A DNA stretch of 64,000 bases from Neorhizobium sp. (GTDB lineage: Bacteria; Pseudomonadota; Alphaproteobacteria; Rhizobiales; Rhizobiaceae). The translations under genes and the position numbers were made by a program. Below are positions 27,414 to 36,549 of the stretch, one piece after another. The DNA lies in assembly GCA_028283725.1 (NCBI GenBank), contig JAPWKC010000002.1:551001-615000 (forward strand), given 5' to 3'. The notes beneath the pieces were generated by a model. It did not search any database. It had not been told where the DNA came from and saw only the letters and a program-made list of their open reading frames with translations. The stretch's first letter is position 1. Each line of letters starts with the position of its first letter.

Positions 27414-28255
27414 TCGGCAGCATCCTTGTTGGGGTCGGTCTTGGGCGCCGACTGGGGATAGACCTCGTGGATGACGTCGTCGATATAATGGGCGGTCATG
27501 CCCGGCACCTTGACGATCTCACTCGTCAGCTGGTCGCCGTCGATCGTATGGACGACGGCGCCGACGAGCCGCTCGCCCGGCATTTCGCGCTCCAGTGTAT
27601 CGATGATGAAGGCTGCCGAAGGCCCCCAGACGAGCGACGTGTTTTCGAACTGGCCCTTCCAGGCCCAGTGCAGGTGGCCGCTCGCAAACAAAGGCACGTC
27701 ATGGGCGGCCATCAGATCGTAGATCCGCTTGCGCTGGTTCGGACGCACGCCCCAATAGCCGGTGTCGCCTTCATGCGGTTCATCGACGAAGAGTGGTTTG
27801 TGCGAGAAAAGCGCCAGCCGGCGTCCGTTGCGGGTCTCGAATGCGGTCCGCAGCCATTCGAATTGCGCCTCTTCCTCATCGTCCTCGTGACCGAGGAGAA
27901 GCGCGTTGATCCCAACGAGACGCCAGCCATCCGCATCTTCGACAAACCGGTCTTCGCCGGCGAGCGACCGCCAGCGGGAAAGCCGCTCGGCATTGACCGG
28001 CTGGGACGAGCCGGGCAGGTGGCCGACATCGTGATTGCCAGGAATGATCAGCATGGGCGCGGTCGCCTGACGCATCAAATCCATGGAAAATGTGATGTCG
28101 TCAGCCTTGTCTGCGCCATCGACGGTCAGGTCGCCGGTATGGACGATCAGGTCGGGCTTCTGCGCTTCGATCCATTCGAGCAGCGGCGCCCAGTTTCCGT
28201 TGAAATGGCGCTTTTCCGGGGAAAAATGGGTATCCGTGATCTGGACGATTTTCAC
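27410..28255 (-). CDS. Calcineurin-type metallophosphoesterase (Icc/GpdQ-like phosphodiesterase)
   Basis: A 281-residue enzyme with the complete binuclear metal site. From a GTG start at 28255 it begins VKIVQITDTHFS (Asp8 and His10 of DxH), followed by HTGDLTVDG (GD), PGNHDVG (GNHD), ALFSHKPLF and SGHLHWAW (GHxH). The GTG start is favoured because GGAG sits 7 bases upstream and the protein then begins exactly at the domain; an ATG at 28282 would leave almost no leader behind the Pho-box. As the first gene of a ugp-like importer operon, it probably cleaves glycerophosphodiesters or similar, taking the place of the unrelated UgpQ; that substrate is inferred. Confidence 0.85.
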   Translation of the reverse strand: MKIVQITDTHFSPEKRHFNGNWAPLLEWIEAQKPDLIVHTGDLTVDGADKADDITFSMDLMRQATAPMLIIPGNHDVGHLPGSSQPVNAERLSRWRSLAGEDRFVEDADGWRLVGINALLLGHEDDEEEAQFEWLRTAFETRNGRRLALFSHKPLFVDEPHEGDTGYWGVRPNQRKRIYDLMAAHDVPLFASGHLHWAWKGQFENTSLVWGPSAAFIIDTLEREMPGERLVGAVVHTIDGDQLTSEIVKVPGMTAHYIDDVIHEVYPQSAPKTDPNKDAAE

Positions 28256-28305
28256 GCTGGCACTCCGATGCGGCTTGTTCATCGGCGCGGTCTTAGCGGT
28301 GGCTG

Positions 28306-28323
28306 TTAACAGTCTCGTAACAG
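28306..28323 (-). promoter_or_regulatory. Pho-box-like direct repeat upstream of phosphodiesterase/ugp-like operon
   Basis: On the minus strand the sequence reads CTGTTAC-GAGA-CTGTTAA: two 7-base repeats with 4-base spacing, an 11-base period. The Pho-box consensus is CTGTCAT with N4 and CTGTCAT, so each half matches at five of seven positions. It lies 50 to 68 bases upstream of the GTG start at 28255, the expected distance if PhoB overlaps the -35 region. The site predicts induction of the operon under phosphate starvation. Confidence 0.65.
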
Positions 28324-28570
28324 TTGTTTCCAGCGATCTTCCAATTTTGTCACCGAACTGTCGCAAAGTTCGCAAGCTCTGTGGAGCCGGTTGAGACATC
28401 GAACGGCAATTGCTTGGTTTTCAGTCACATAGCTGTCGACGGAGGTGCGGCGCCCTGCCGCGCCCCTTGCAAAGCCGGTCTTAAACTATTCCGTTTTTGT
28501 TGTGCCGCAGCGCGGCAAGCGGGAGTAACGTGCGGCCAATTCGAAGGGGATGACGGCAGGGCTTTCACAT

Positions 28571-29659
28571 ATGACGAACGACAGGCGCCTCAGGCTGCGC
28601 GATCTCGGCATCGCGCCGGGACAGTTCGAGACGGGTTTGCTCAACGCGATCACCGATGTCGACGGTGTCACGGTCGGCCATGTCAATTGTCATGAGGGGA
28701 CACGGACCCGCACCGGCGCCACCGCCATCCTTCCGCATGGCGGCAATCTGTTTCAGGACAAGGTGCCGGCAGCACTCGCCATCTTCAACGGTTTCGGAAA
28801 ATTCGCCGGCGTCTCGCAGATCGCCGAACTCGGTGAGATCGAGACGCCGATCCTGCTCACCAACACGCTGGCCGTCGGCCGAGGCATAGAGGCGCTCAAT
28901 CTCTACACCCTGGCGCAGCCCGGCAACGAAACGGTCGTGTCGCTGAATGCCGTCGTCGGCGAAACCAACGATTCGAGGCTGAACGATATCCGCGCGGCCC
29001 GCCCGAGCGTCGATGAAATGCTTGGCGCTCTATCTTCGGCAACGTCGGGCCCGGTTGCCGAAGGCGCCGTTGGCGCCGGTTCGGGCACGGTCGCCTTCGG
29101 CCTGAAGGGCGGTATCGGCACGAGTTCGCGTAACGTGCCGGTGTCGGGCGAAACCTACACGCTCGGTGTCCTCGTCCAGTCCAATTATGGCGGCACGCTG
29201 ACGATCGACGGCATGCCCTACAGGCCGGATGATGCCGGCTCGGAAAAGTACGATACCTCGAAACATGACAAGGACGGCTCGATCGTGATGATCGTCGCCA
29301 CCGACGCGCCGCTCTGTTCGCGCAATCTGAAACGGCTGGCGGAACGCTGTTTCGGCGGGCTCGCCCGCACCGGGGCTGCCCTTTCAAACGGTTCTGGCGA
29401 CTACGCGCTCGCCTTCTCGACGCATGAGCGCGTGCGCCGCACACCGGAGCGCCGGAGCGCGGTCTGCGACTATCCGGTCCTTTCCAACGATGTCGTTTCG
29501 CCGCTCTTCGAAGCCGTGATCGAGGCGACCGAGGAAGCGATCATCAATTCGATGACGATGGCGACGACCACGCATGGCTACAATGCCGGCACTGGTCGCA
29601 ACCAGACGGTCGACGCCATTTCAATCGACGCCATTTCCCGGTTGGCAAACCGCCGCTGA
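28571..29659 (+). CDS. P1-family aminopeptidase (DmpA/BapA-like, self-processing)
   Basis: A 362-residue Ntn-type hydrolase. The self-cleavage site and nucleophile are Gly236-Ser237 in KDGSIVMIVATDAP, and the second Ser and acid of the family lie 38 and 40 residues later in SNGSGDYA (Ser275, Asp277), the spacing seen in DmpA. The N-terminal part has RLRDLGIAPGQFETGLLNAI and ITDVDGVTVGHV. DmpA-type enzymes release N-terminal D- or L-residues, and some act on beta-peptides. The start may instead be the in-frame ATG at 28550. It is followed by a D-amino-acid aminotransferase, which supports a role in D-residue catabolism. Confidence 0.9.
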   Translation: MTNDRRLRLRDLGIAPGQFETGLLNAITDVDGVTVGHVNCHEGTRTRTGATAILPHGGNLFQDKVPAALAIFNGFGKFAGVSQIAELGEIETPILLTNTLAVGRGIEALNLYTLAQPGNETVVSLNAVVGETNDSRLNDIRAARPSVDEMLGALSSATSGPVAEGAVGAGSGTVAFGLKGGIGTSSRNVPVSGETYTLGVLVQSNYGGTLTIDGMPYRPDDAGSEKYDTSKHDKDGSIVMIVATDAPLCSRNLKRLAERCFGGLARTGAALSNGSGDYALAFSTHERVRRTPERRSAVCDYPVLSNDVVSPLFEAVIEATEEAIINSMTMATTTHGYNAGTGRNQTVDAISIDAISRLANRR

Positions 29660-29705
29660 CCCTTCCCATACGGCTTGACCGCCGCCCCGCCCATACGGAG
29701 TTTCC

Positions 29706-30572
29706 ATGCCTTCCAAGACGCCCCGCACCGTCTATCTCAACGGCCAGTTCCTGTCGGAAAACGACGCGCATATCTCGATCTTCGATCGCGGCTTCCTGTT
29801 CGGCGACGGCATTTACGAAGTGACTGCCGTTCTTGACGGCAAGCTTATCGACAGCCCCCTGCATATGGCCCGTCTGGAACGCAGCGTCGGTGAAATCGGC
29901 GGCCGCCTGCCGATCTCGACGGACGAGATCGTCACGATCGAAAAGAAGCTGATCGAGGCAAACGACCTGACCGAAGGCATGATCTACCTCCAGTACACGC
30001 GCGGTGCCGAGGATCGCAATTTCTACTACACGGACGATCTGCAGCCGACGCTTCTGATGTTCACGCAGGCGAAAACGCTGGAGCATGTGGCTGCCGTCGA
30101 AAAGGGCCTGAAGGTCAAGATCGTGCCCGATCAGCGCTGGGAACGCCGCGATATCAAGAGCGTCTGCCTCCTGCCGCAAGTTCTCGCCAAGCGCATCGCC
30201 AAGGCCGAAGGCTGCGACGAGGCCTGGATGGTGGAAGACGGTTTCGTCACCGAGGGTGCTTCGTCGACGGCCTATATCATCACCGAGGACGGTCGCATCA
30301 TCACGCGCGGCAACAGCAAGACGACGCTGCCGGGCTGTACCCGTCTTGCCGTTCTCGATCTCGCAAGAGAACAGGGTCTTACCGTCGAAGAGCGCCCCTT
30401 CTCGGTGGAAGAGGCGATGTCGGCGCGAGAAGCCTGCCTCACCAGCGCCTCAAATTTCGTCGTGCCGATCACGGCGATCGACGGCAAGCCGGTTGGCGAC
30501 GGTGTGCCTGGCCCGATGTTCAAGCGTCTGCGTGAAATCTACATGACCAACGCCCGCAAGACGGCCGTCTGA
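29706..30572 (+). CDS. dat: D-amino-acid aminotransferase (class IV PLP enzyme)
   Basis: A 288-residue fold-type IV aminotransferase. It starts YLNGQFLSENDAHISIFDRG and FGDGIYEV; the PLP lysine is Lys151 in RRDIKSVCLLPQVLAKR, and the PLP-binding Glu184 is in GFVTEGASST. The DIKS and NVLAK-like motif around the lysine is that of D-alanine aminotransferases rather than IlvE. It converts D-amino acids to 2-keto acids using 2-oxoglutarate. GGAG lies 6 bases before the start. It is 46 bases downstream of the DmpA-like gene, probably co-transcribed, and ends in a strong terminator. Confidence 0.9.
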   Translation: MPSKTPRTVYLNGQFLSENDAHISIFDRGFLFGDGIYEVTAVLDGKLIDSPLHMARLERSVGEIGGRLPISTDEIVTIEKKLIEANDLTEGMIYLQYTRGAEDRNFYYTDDLQPTLLMFTQAKTLEHVAAVEKGLKVKIVPDQRWERRDIKSVCLLPQVLAKRIAKAEGCDEAWMVEDGFVTEGASSTAYIITEDGRIITRGNSKTTLPGCTRLAVLDLAREQGLTVEERPFSVEEAMSAREACLTSASNFVVPITAIDGKPVGDGVPGPMFKRLREIYMTNARKTAV

Positions 30573-30579
30573 TCGCCTT

Positions 30580-30625
30580 CGAAAGGCAGGGGTGGCGATC
30601 ACTCGCCCCTGCCTTTCGAGTTTTT
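30580..30625 (+). terminator. Rho-independent terminator after dat
   Basis: CGAAAGGCAGGGG (30580-30592) and CCCCTGCCTTTCG (30606-30618) form a perfect 13-bp stem with a 13-base loop, followed after two bases by TTTTT (30621-30625). Confidence 0.93.
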
Positions 30626-30771
30626 ATGTGCACTGCGGCAGGTCGGCGGATGTGCCGAAAGACTGGCGCAAGCGCCGCGCCCTAAGGTCGGTTTTCAAGG
30701 CCGGCAATCCTCCCCCATTTCATCGCGTTTGAATTTGATGCCGCCGGTCCCGTCGAATTTCGGAACAGGTC

Positions 30772-32283
30772 ATGCAGGCAATCGGGACGTCCGGTATCTG
30801 GCTGTCGAACAGCCCCTCCTTCCTCAAATTCCATGCGGCCTCCACGGCGCTGATGCTCGTCAGCGGCGGCGATCGGCGCATCGTTCCCGATCCGGTCACC
30901 GGCCGAAACCGCTACGGCACGCTTGTATCGCCAGCCGAGGGCGAAATCTCGTTTGCCTCGACGACCGCCAGCAACATCTCGACCGAGAGCTTTCGCGCCG
31001 CCGGAGAGGCTCTCGAACGCCTGATCGATCCCGACGCGCCTGGCCAGACCACTCCCGCAGTCTGGTTCGGCGACATTCGGCAAAGGATGAAGTCGGGGCT
31101 CGGTGCGAACGGGTCGGAGGTCGTGCTTGCTGCCTCTGGGACCGATCTCGAACTTCTGGCCCTTGCGCTTGTCACCGGCCTTTCCGCGCGTCCACTCACC
31201 AATATCGTCATTGCGCCCGACGAGACCGGCAGCGGCGTGCCGCGCGCCGCCGCGGGATTCCATTATTCCGATCTCACGGCGCTCGGTGACGAGGCGCTTG
31301 CCGGTACCCCGGTGGACGGCATGGCGATCGAGCGGATCGACATGGTGACGGTGTTCATCCGCGATCCGGAGGGCCGCCGCCGTCACGAGACCGCGGTCGA
31401 TGCCGATGTCATCGCGGCGACCGAGATAGCCTTGAAACAGGGCTATGACGTGCTCCTGCATGTGCTCGATACGTCGAAGACAGGCCTTTCCGGGGTTTCG
31501 CGCGCTGCTGCCCGCCATGCGGCAGGTCTTGCGCCGGGCCGCGTCCATGTCATCGTCGATGCCTGTCAATTCCGCTGCCCGACATCCACTCTGCGAGCCG
31601 ATCTTGACGACGGGTTCATGGTGGCCGTCACCGGCTCGAAATTTCTCGCCGGCCCCCCCTTTGCCGGCGCCTTGTTGATACCGCAGGCGCTTGCCAGCGA
31701 ATTTTCCGCGCCCGGCAGGCTTCCCTTGGGTTTTGCGTCCTATTGTGCCGGTCAGGACTGGCCGATGGCGATGCGGGAAAAAATGAACTTTCCCTTCGGC
31801 CAGGAGGCGAATGTCGGGCTCGGTCTGCGCTGGATCGCGGCGCTCGAACATCTCGATGGGCTGTCCGGTGTAGATGCCGCCACGCAGCTTGCCATCAGAC
31901 ACGGCATTCTGTCGCTGATGCGCGAGCGGATCGCGCAGGCCGACCGGCTGTTCCTGCATGCCGATGATGAGGGCGATCATATCGCGGCAAGCGCCATCCT
32001 GCCCTTTTCCATACGTGACGCTGATGGCCGGCCGATGGCTTTCGAAGCTGCACAGGCGGTCCACGTCGCACTTCGCGAGGGCGACAATGGCCCAGTCTGC
32101 CATGTGGGGCAGGCGGTAAAGCTTGGCCGGCGCGCTGTCCTGCGCCTGGCGGTCTCGGCCCCGGATCTTGTGGGTGCCGGCAGGATGATGCAGGCAGGAC
32201 TAGGTCTCGATGCAGCGCTCGCGCCCGTCGCGCAGCGATTGGACGTCGTATTTGATCGTCTCTCGCAGGTTCTTACGCGCTGA
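30772..32283 (+). CDS. Uncharacterised fold-type-I PLP-dependent protein
   Basis: A 503-residue cytoplasmic protein that I do not recognise as a named enzyme. It has the outline of an aspartate-aminotransferase-fold PLP enzyme: ASGTDLELLALAL (121-133) as the cofactor phosphate loop, VIVDACQFRCP (260-270) with Asp263 to pair the pyridine nitrogen, and VAVTGSKFLAGPPFAGALLI (285-304) with Lys290 as the probable Schiff-base lysine. The C-terminal 150 residues show no aminotransferase-like signature. It lies between the D-amino-acid aminotransferase and a LysR gene in the D-peptide block, so action on an amino acid or amine is likely. Class V aminotransferase or lyase are the alternatives. Confidence 0.75.
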   Translation: MQAIGTSGIWLSNSPSFLKFHAASTALMLVSGGDRRIVPDPVTGRNRYGTLVSPAEGEISFASTTASNISTESFRAAGEALERLIDPDAPGQTTPAVWFGDIRQRMKSGLGANGSEVVLAASGTDLELLALALVTGLSARPLTNIVIAPDETGSGVPRAAAGFHYSDLTALGDEALAGTPVDGMAIERIDMVTVFIRDPEGRRRHETAVDADVIAATEIALKQGYDVLLHVLDTSKTGLSGVSRAAARHAAGLAPGRVHVIVDACQFRCPTSTLRADLDDGFMVAVTGSKFLAGPPFAGALLIPQALASEFSAPGRLPLGFASYCAGQDWPMAMREKMNFPFGQEANVGLGLRWIAALEHLDGLSGVDAATQLAIRHGILSLMRERIAQADRLFLHADDEGDHIAASAILPFSIRDADGRPMAFEAAQAVHVALREGDNGPVCHVGQAVKLGRRAVLRLAVSAPDLVGAGRMMQAGLGLDAALAPVAQRLDVVFDRLSQVLTR

Positions 32284-32295
32284 CGATCACGGCCG

Positions 32296-33180
32296 TCACT
32301 TGCTGTCGAGCGAATTCCAGATCCGCTTGACGATCGGCCGGCGGTTTTCCTTGGAGCGATAGAGGCGGATTTCCACCTCTATCTCCCATTCCGGACCGCC
32401 CGCGCGGGTGAGGGTGCCGGATGTGAGTTCGGCCGTGACGAGGCTTTCCGGTATCCATGCCACTCCCCAACCGGCCATCGCCATGCCCTTGAGGCCCACA
32501 GACATGCCGCCCACATGCACGCGGTTTTCGGCTGGCAGCCGCTCGGCGATCACGCCGCTGATCAGGTTTCCGAAGAACGACGCCTTGTGATAGCCGACAT
32601 GCGCGAAACCGGGTTCGATCCTGTGCTTCGGGGTGCCATCGGCATTGGGAGCCGAGACCGGTATGATGTTTTCCCGGCCGAGCTCGTGGTATTCGAACTG
32701 CGGATCGAGCAGCATCGGTACCTGCATGTGCTGGTAGGTGAGCAGAAAGTCCGATTCGCCGTCGACCAGCGAGGTGAGGTTTTCTTCCATGCTGCCGGAA
32801 TCGGATCGCAGATGCGACAGGATCGGCCCGATTCGGGCATTCAACCCGTTCAGCCAGTCTGGAAAGAAGGTAAAGGAAAGCGTGTGCAGCGCCGTCAGCG
32901 TCACGGTGCGAGCGTCGGCGCCATCCTCGATCTGCAGGTTGCGGCGGGCCTGATAGAGCTGTTGCAGCGTCTGTTCCGCCACCAGCACGAAGCGCTCGCC
33001 GGCTTCTGTCAGACGCGACGGATAGGTGGCGCGGTCGATCAGGCTCGCCCCGACCCAGCCCTCGAGCTGGCGGATGCGTCTGCTGAAAGCGGACTGCGTC
33101 ACATGCCGTTCCTCGGCAGCTTTGGAAAAATTCAGCGTTCTTGCGAGCGCCAGAAAATCCTCAAGCCATTTGACTTCCAA
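32296..33180 (-). CDS. LysR-family transcriptional regulator
   Basis: A 294-residue regulator with the winged helix-turn-helix at residues 1-60 (LNFSKAAEERHVTQSAFSRR) and an effector domain. It sits between the unassigned PLP gene (convergent, 12 bases apart) and the D-aminopeptidase/oligopeptide transporter genes on the same strand. It is the only regulator inside the D-peptide block, so it is the best candidate to control those genes. Confidence 0.92.
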   Translation of the reverse strand: MEVKWLEDFLALARTLNFSKAAEERHVTQSAFSRRIRQLEGWVGASLIDRATYPSRLTEAGERFVLVAEQTLQQLYQARRNLQIEDGADARTVTLTALHTLSFTFFPDWLNGLNARIGPILSHLRSDSGSMEENLTSLVDGESDFLLTYQHMQVPMLLDPQFEYHELGRENIIPVSAPNADGTPKHRIEPGFAHVGYHKASFFGNLISGVIAERLPAENRVHVGGMSVGLKGMAMAGWGVAWIPESLVTAELTSGTLTRAGGPEWEIEVEIRLYRSKENRRPIVKRIWNSLDSK

Positions 33181-33273
33181 TCGAGCCTCCCACCGTCAGA
33201 CCATATCCGTGGCCTTCCTTGGTCCGAACGGCGGGAAAAAGCAATGTGGGGGCAACCGATGGCAACAGGAGCA

Positions 33274-34800
33274 TCAACCGGCGCGGCGATATTCCATCAT
33301 CCGGGCGCGGGAGAGAACCAGTTCGACCCGGTGTTCGTCGAGCACGTTGAGGCAGACGCGCTTTGTCCACGGGCCATCGATCAGCGTGAACAGGTAGCGG
33401 TCATTGCCGAGTGTCGTGAGCGTCATACGGTGGCGAACCGGGCCGACGCCCATGACCAGCGTATCGCCGTCGATCTCGAAGCGTGCGCCCTCCGGCGAAA
33501 CCCATGCGCCTGACAGGGCAGGATCGACCGGGCCGTCGGTGGCGGGCAGAAGCCGGCGTGGCGCATGGCCGATTTCGCCGGCAATGGCGTTGCCGTCCAT
33601 TTTCAGAAGCATCGGCGATGACGCCGAGCGCGAAGAGACCCATTCGCCATCGTGTTCGTAGACAGTATCGTCAGCATCCAGATAGGTGACCGTCGAGCCC
33701 TTGACGTCGATCCACCACGGGCCGGTTTCGGTGACGTAGAGACCATCGGCAAGAGCATGGGAAGCGACGGGCAGGTCGAGACCAAGCAGAGCCGCCATGC
33801 ATTCGGTGGCGATCTTGTTGCCGTTGGTGTCTTCGCGGTTGGAGACGACGACGAAACCGGTGTTTTCCTCCTGATCGAGCAGGAAATAGGTCTTGTAGCC
33901 CGGATGCGAGCCGCCATGGCCAGTGAAAACCCTGTCGCCGATCACGCTCTGGCGAAGGCCGAGCCCATAGCCGCTGTCGCGGTCATCGGCCAGCGCACGC
34001 GGTGCCGCAAGCTGCGTCAGAAGCCCGGCGCGATCGAACACGTCCGAATGGCGCGGTTCTTCGATGACCAGCGATTGCAGCCAGCGCGCAAGGCTCTCGG
34101 CGCTGCCGGTCATGCTGCCGGACGCTGAGATATGAAGGCCAGCGGCCGAAAGCTGCCAGCTATCCTTGTCCTTCCAGTAGCCCGGCACGAGACCGATGAC
34201 GGCATCATTCCAGACATCAGGGGCATCGAAAACGGAGTTGGAGGTCGCACCGGCCCGGCGGATGAAGTCGCGGAAGAAAGCACCCTTGCGCTCCAGCGCG
34301 GCTTCCACCAGCCGGTAGCCGGTGTTGGAATAGGAGACTTCCATGCCGGCGTCATAGTTCAGGCGCGTCTGGCGGGCGAGGAAGTCGAGAAGCGGGCCGG
34401 ACTTGGTGTCGGTATAGACCGAGAGGCCAAGAAGCGACAGGCATTCGCGGGTATCGGGCAGGCCGCCGCTCATATCGAGCGCCCGGCCGACAGTAACGCT
34501 TGCCATCGGCTCCTGCAGTTCGGGCAGGTGGTCGCCGAGCCGGTCGTCGAGCGAGATCAGATGCGGATGGGCGAGAACCATGGCGCAAAACGCGTGTTTC
34601 GTCACCGAGGCGTAACGCACGACGCTCTTCGGCGTGAATGGCGCAAGCGTTGCGAGGCTTTCGACGCCGCCGGCGATCGCAAACCGGATGGAGTTGCCGT
34701 CGAAGCCGATCACCGCGCCGCCCGGCTCATCGGCGGCCCAGGCCTCGATGAATTTGCGGGCAGTGGCGGCAGCGCCGCTCCAGTTCAATGCGTCCGACAT
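33274..34800 (-). CDS. D-aminopeptidase (serine peptidase family S12, beta-lactamase fold)
   Basis: A 508-residue penicillin-recognising enzyme. The SxxK catalytic pair is Ser65-Lys68 in YASVTKHAF, the YxN motif is Tyr157-Ser-Asn159 in VSYSNTGYR, and FTGHGGSHPGYKTY supplies the third motif. Beyond residue about 330 come two beta-barrel-like domains, giving the total length of the Ochrobactrum anthropi D-aminopeptidase (about 520), whose Ser/Lys/Tyr spacing is nearly identical. It releases N-terminal D-residues such as D-Ala. There is no signal peptide, so it acts in the cytoplasm on imported peptides. The ATG at 34800 starts MSDALNWSG; the longer frame to 34872 lacks support. Confidence 0.9.
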   Translation of the reverse strand: MSDALNWSGAAATARKFIEAWAADEPGGAVIGFDGNSIRFAIAGGVESLATLAPFTPKSVVRYASVTKHAFCAMVLAHPHLISLDDRLGDHLPELQEPMASVTVGRALDMSGGLPDTRECLSLLGLSVYTDTKSGPLLDFLARQTRLNYDAGMEVSYSNTGYRLVEAALERKGAFFRDFIRRAGATSNSVFDAPDVWNDAVIGLVPGYWKDKDSWQLSAAGLHISASGSMTGSAESLARWLQSLVIEEPRHSDVFDRAGLLTQLAAPRALADDRDSGYGLGLRQSVIGDRVFTGHGGSHPGYKTYFLLDQEENTGFVVVSNREDTNGNKIATECMAALLGLDLPVASHALADGLYVTETGPWWIDVKGSTVTYLDADDTVYEHDGEWVSSRSASSPMLLKMDGNAIAGEIGHAPRRLLPATDGPVDPALSGAWVSPEGARFEIDGDTLVMGVGPVRHRMTLTTLGNDRYLFTLIDGPWTKRVCLNVLDEHRVELVLSRARMMEYRRAG

Positions 34801-34977
34801 GGCACTTCCTTCAAACGATACGGACGGGCGGAATCCGCCGGTCCGGCTAGAATTTGCCGACAAGAGCCCCAAAGCACGGCCCTGTCACCCTCGGAAATGT
34901 CCTTAGGATCAGCAAAGATCTTATTCTGTTCATGTAGTTGGATCCCCGCCACGAGGGCGAGGATGCGCCTGCTGGCC

Positions 34978-35730
34978 TCAGACCGGCTCTTCCAGTTCGA
35001 CGGAGAGGCGGCGCAGCTCCTGTGTATGCGGGTGGACGGCCTTGCCGAGGCGAAGGTCTTCCGCCGTCAGCTGTTCGACCATCTGTCCATCGACCATGAC
35101 GCCGACTTGGCTGCAGAGATGCGCGATGACGCTGAGGTTATGGCTCACCATCACATAGGTCAGCTTGCGCTCGACCCTGAGGTCGGCCAGCAGATTGAGG
35201 ATTTCCGCCTGTACCGAAACGTCGAGCGCACTTGTCGGTTCGTCGAGCAACAGAACCTCCGGCTCGGCAATCAGCGCGCGGGCGATTGCCACACGCTGGC
35301 GCTGGCCGCCCGAAAGCTGGTGCGGGTAGCGGAAACGGGCATTCTGCGGCAGCGCTACGTCGGACAGGACCTTGGCAATCCGGTCGTCGATGCGGTCCAT
35401 CTTATGGACGAGCGGCAGTTCGGAGAGGATCCGGTCGATCGTCTGGCGCGGATGCAGCGAACCATAGGGGTCCTGAAACACCATCTGCACCTTGCGGAAG
35501 AAGGAGGGCGGACGCTTCTGCGGCGCGTCCTCGCCGGAAAAGCTGATGCGCCCCTGCCAATCCTCGTTGAGGCCTGCCATGGCGCGCAGAACGGTGGACT
35601 TGCCAGAGCCGCTTTCGCCGACGATGCCGAAGCTGTCGCCGCCTTCGATGTCGAAGGAGACGCCCTTCACCACTTCGCGCTCGCCGAAGCGGATGCGCAG
35701 GTTGTCGATTTCGATCGTCATTTCAGCCAC
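34978..35730 (-). CDS. Oligopeptide ABC transporter ATP-binding protein (DppF/OppF type)
   Basis: A 250-residue ATPase with Walker [10 protein letters not shown] (residues 38-46), signature [16 protein letters not shown] and Walker [15 protein letters not shown]. It lacks most of the long C-terminal zinc or oligopeptide extension found in OppF (about 330 residues), giving a compact form. It is the final gene of the importer operon and overlaps the preceding ATPase by 13 bases. A 177-base gap separates it from the D-aminopeptidase gene on the same strand. Confidence 0.92.
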   Translation of the reverse strand: MAEMTIEIDNLRIRFGEREVVKGVSFDIEGGDSFGIVGESGSGKSTVLRAMAGLNEDWQGRISFSGEDAPQKRPPSFFRKVQMVFQDPYGSLHPRQTIDRILSELPLVHKMDRIDDRIAKVLSDVALPQNARFRYPHQLSGGQRQRVAIARALIAEPEVLLLDEPTSALDVSVQAEILNLLADLRVERKLTYVMVSHNLSVIAHLCSQVGVMVDGQMVEQLTAEDLRLGKAVHPHTQELRRLSVELEEPV

Positions 35731-36545
35731 TCCGGATCACGGGCAAGAACCGGCAGCCGGTCCTTGGGATGAATGAGCGAAGGCATGCAGTTCAGAAGCC
35801 CACGGGTATAGGGATGCTTGGCCGACAGAAGTTCCGAGGCCTTCAGTTCTTCCATAACCCGGCCCGAATACATGACCATCACCCGGTCGCAGAAATGCGA
35901 GACGAGCGGCAGGTCGTGACTGATCAGCAAAAGACCCATGCCGCGCTCGGCGACGAGCTCTTCGATCAGCCGCAGGATTTCCGCCTGTACCGTGGCGTCG
36001 AGCGCCGAGGTGGGTTCGTCCGCGATCAGCAGTTCCGGATCGGGCGCCAGCATCATGGCAATCATCACGCGCTGGCCCATGCCGCCCGAGACTTCGTGCG
36101 GATAAGACTTGGCGACCACCTGCGGGTTGCGGATCTGAACCTGTTCGAGCAGGTTGACCGCTGCCTCCAGCGCCTCGCGCCTGGAGCCGCCCTTGTGGGT
36201 GCGCCAGCTTTCGGCCACCTGGGCGCCGATGGTCTTGACCGGGTTCAGCGAATATTTCGGGTCCTGCAGGATGAAGCCGGCCCGCTTGCCGCGGATCTGG
36301 CGCATCTGCCTTTCGGAGGCCGACAGCACGTCTATGCCGTCGAAGGCGAGCGTGTCTGCCTCGATCACGGTGGATTTCGGCAGGAGCTTCATCAGCGCGC
36401 GCGCCGTCAGGCTCTTGCCCGAGCCGCTTTCGCCGACGATGCCGAGCTTTTCGGTGCCGAGCTTCAGCGATACGCCCTTGACCGCCTGGTGGAAGCCGGT
36501 GCGCGACTTGAAGCCGATCTTGAGGTTCTGGATATCAACCAGCAT
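35718..36545 (-). CDS. Oligopeptide ABC transporter ATP-binding protein (DppD/OppD type)
   Basis: A 275-residue ATPase with Walker [10 protein letters not shown], the peptide-subfamily signature EVSGGMGQRVMIAMML, Walker [16 protein letters not shown], and a C-terminal LLSAKHPYTRGLLNCMPSL, the OppD/DppD tail motif. The start at 36545 (MLVDIQNLKIGFK) lies 4 bases after the permease stop; the frame extends upstream but only inside that permease. It pairs with the second ATPase to energise the importer. Confidence 0.92.
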   Translation of the reverse strand: MLVDIQNLKIGFKSRTGFHQAVKGVSLKLGTEKLGIVGESGSGKSLTARALMKLLPKSTVIEADTLAFDGIDVLSASERQMRQIRGKRAGFILQDPKYSLNPVKTIGAQVAESWRTHKGGSRREALEAAVNLLEQVQIRNPQVVAKSYPHEVSGGMGQRVMIAMMLAPDPELLIADEPTSALDATVQAEILRLIEELVAERGMGLLLISHDLPLVSHFCDRVMVMYSGRVMEELKASELLSAKHPYTRGLLNCMPSLIHPKDRLPVLARDPEWLK

Positions 36546-36549
36546 CGGC

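Noticed and set aside
29390..29405. NGSGD in the DmpA-like protein as the self-cleavage site
   Set aside because: In DmpA/BapA the nucleophile lies 38 residues earlier (Gly-Ser in KDGSIVMIV here); NGSGD supplies the second serine and acid of the active site.
30682..32103. Long minus-strand open frame (473 codons) opposite the PLP gene
   Set aside because: It is rich in Arg, His and Gln with no domain pattern, while the plus strand shows PLP-enzyme motifs and a ribosome site. GC-rich coding DNA often leaves the antisense frame open.
34132..35772. Plus-strand open frame of 546 codons opposite the D-aminopeptidase and DppF-type genes
   Set aside because: It crosses a gene boundary of the true strand and lacks any recognisable domain.
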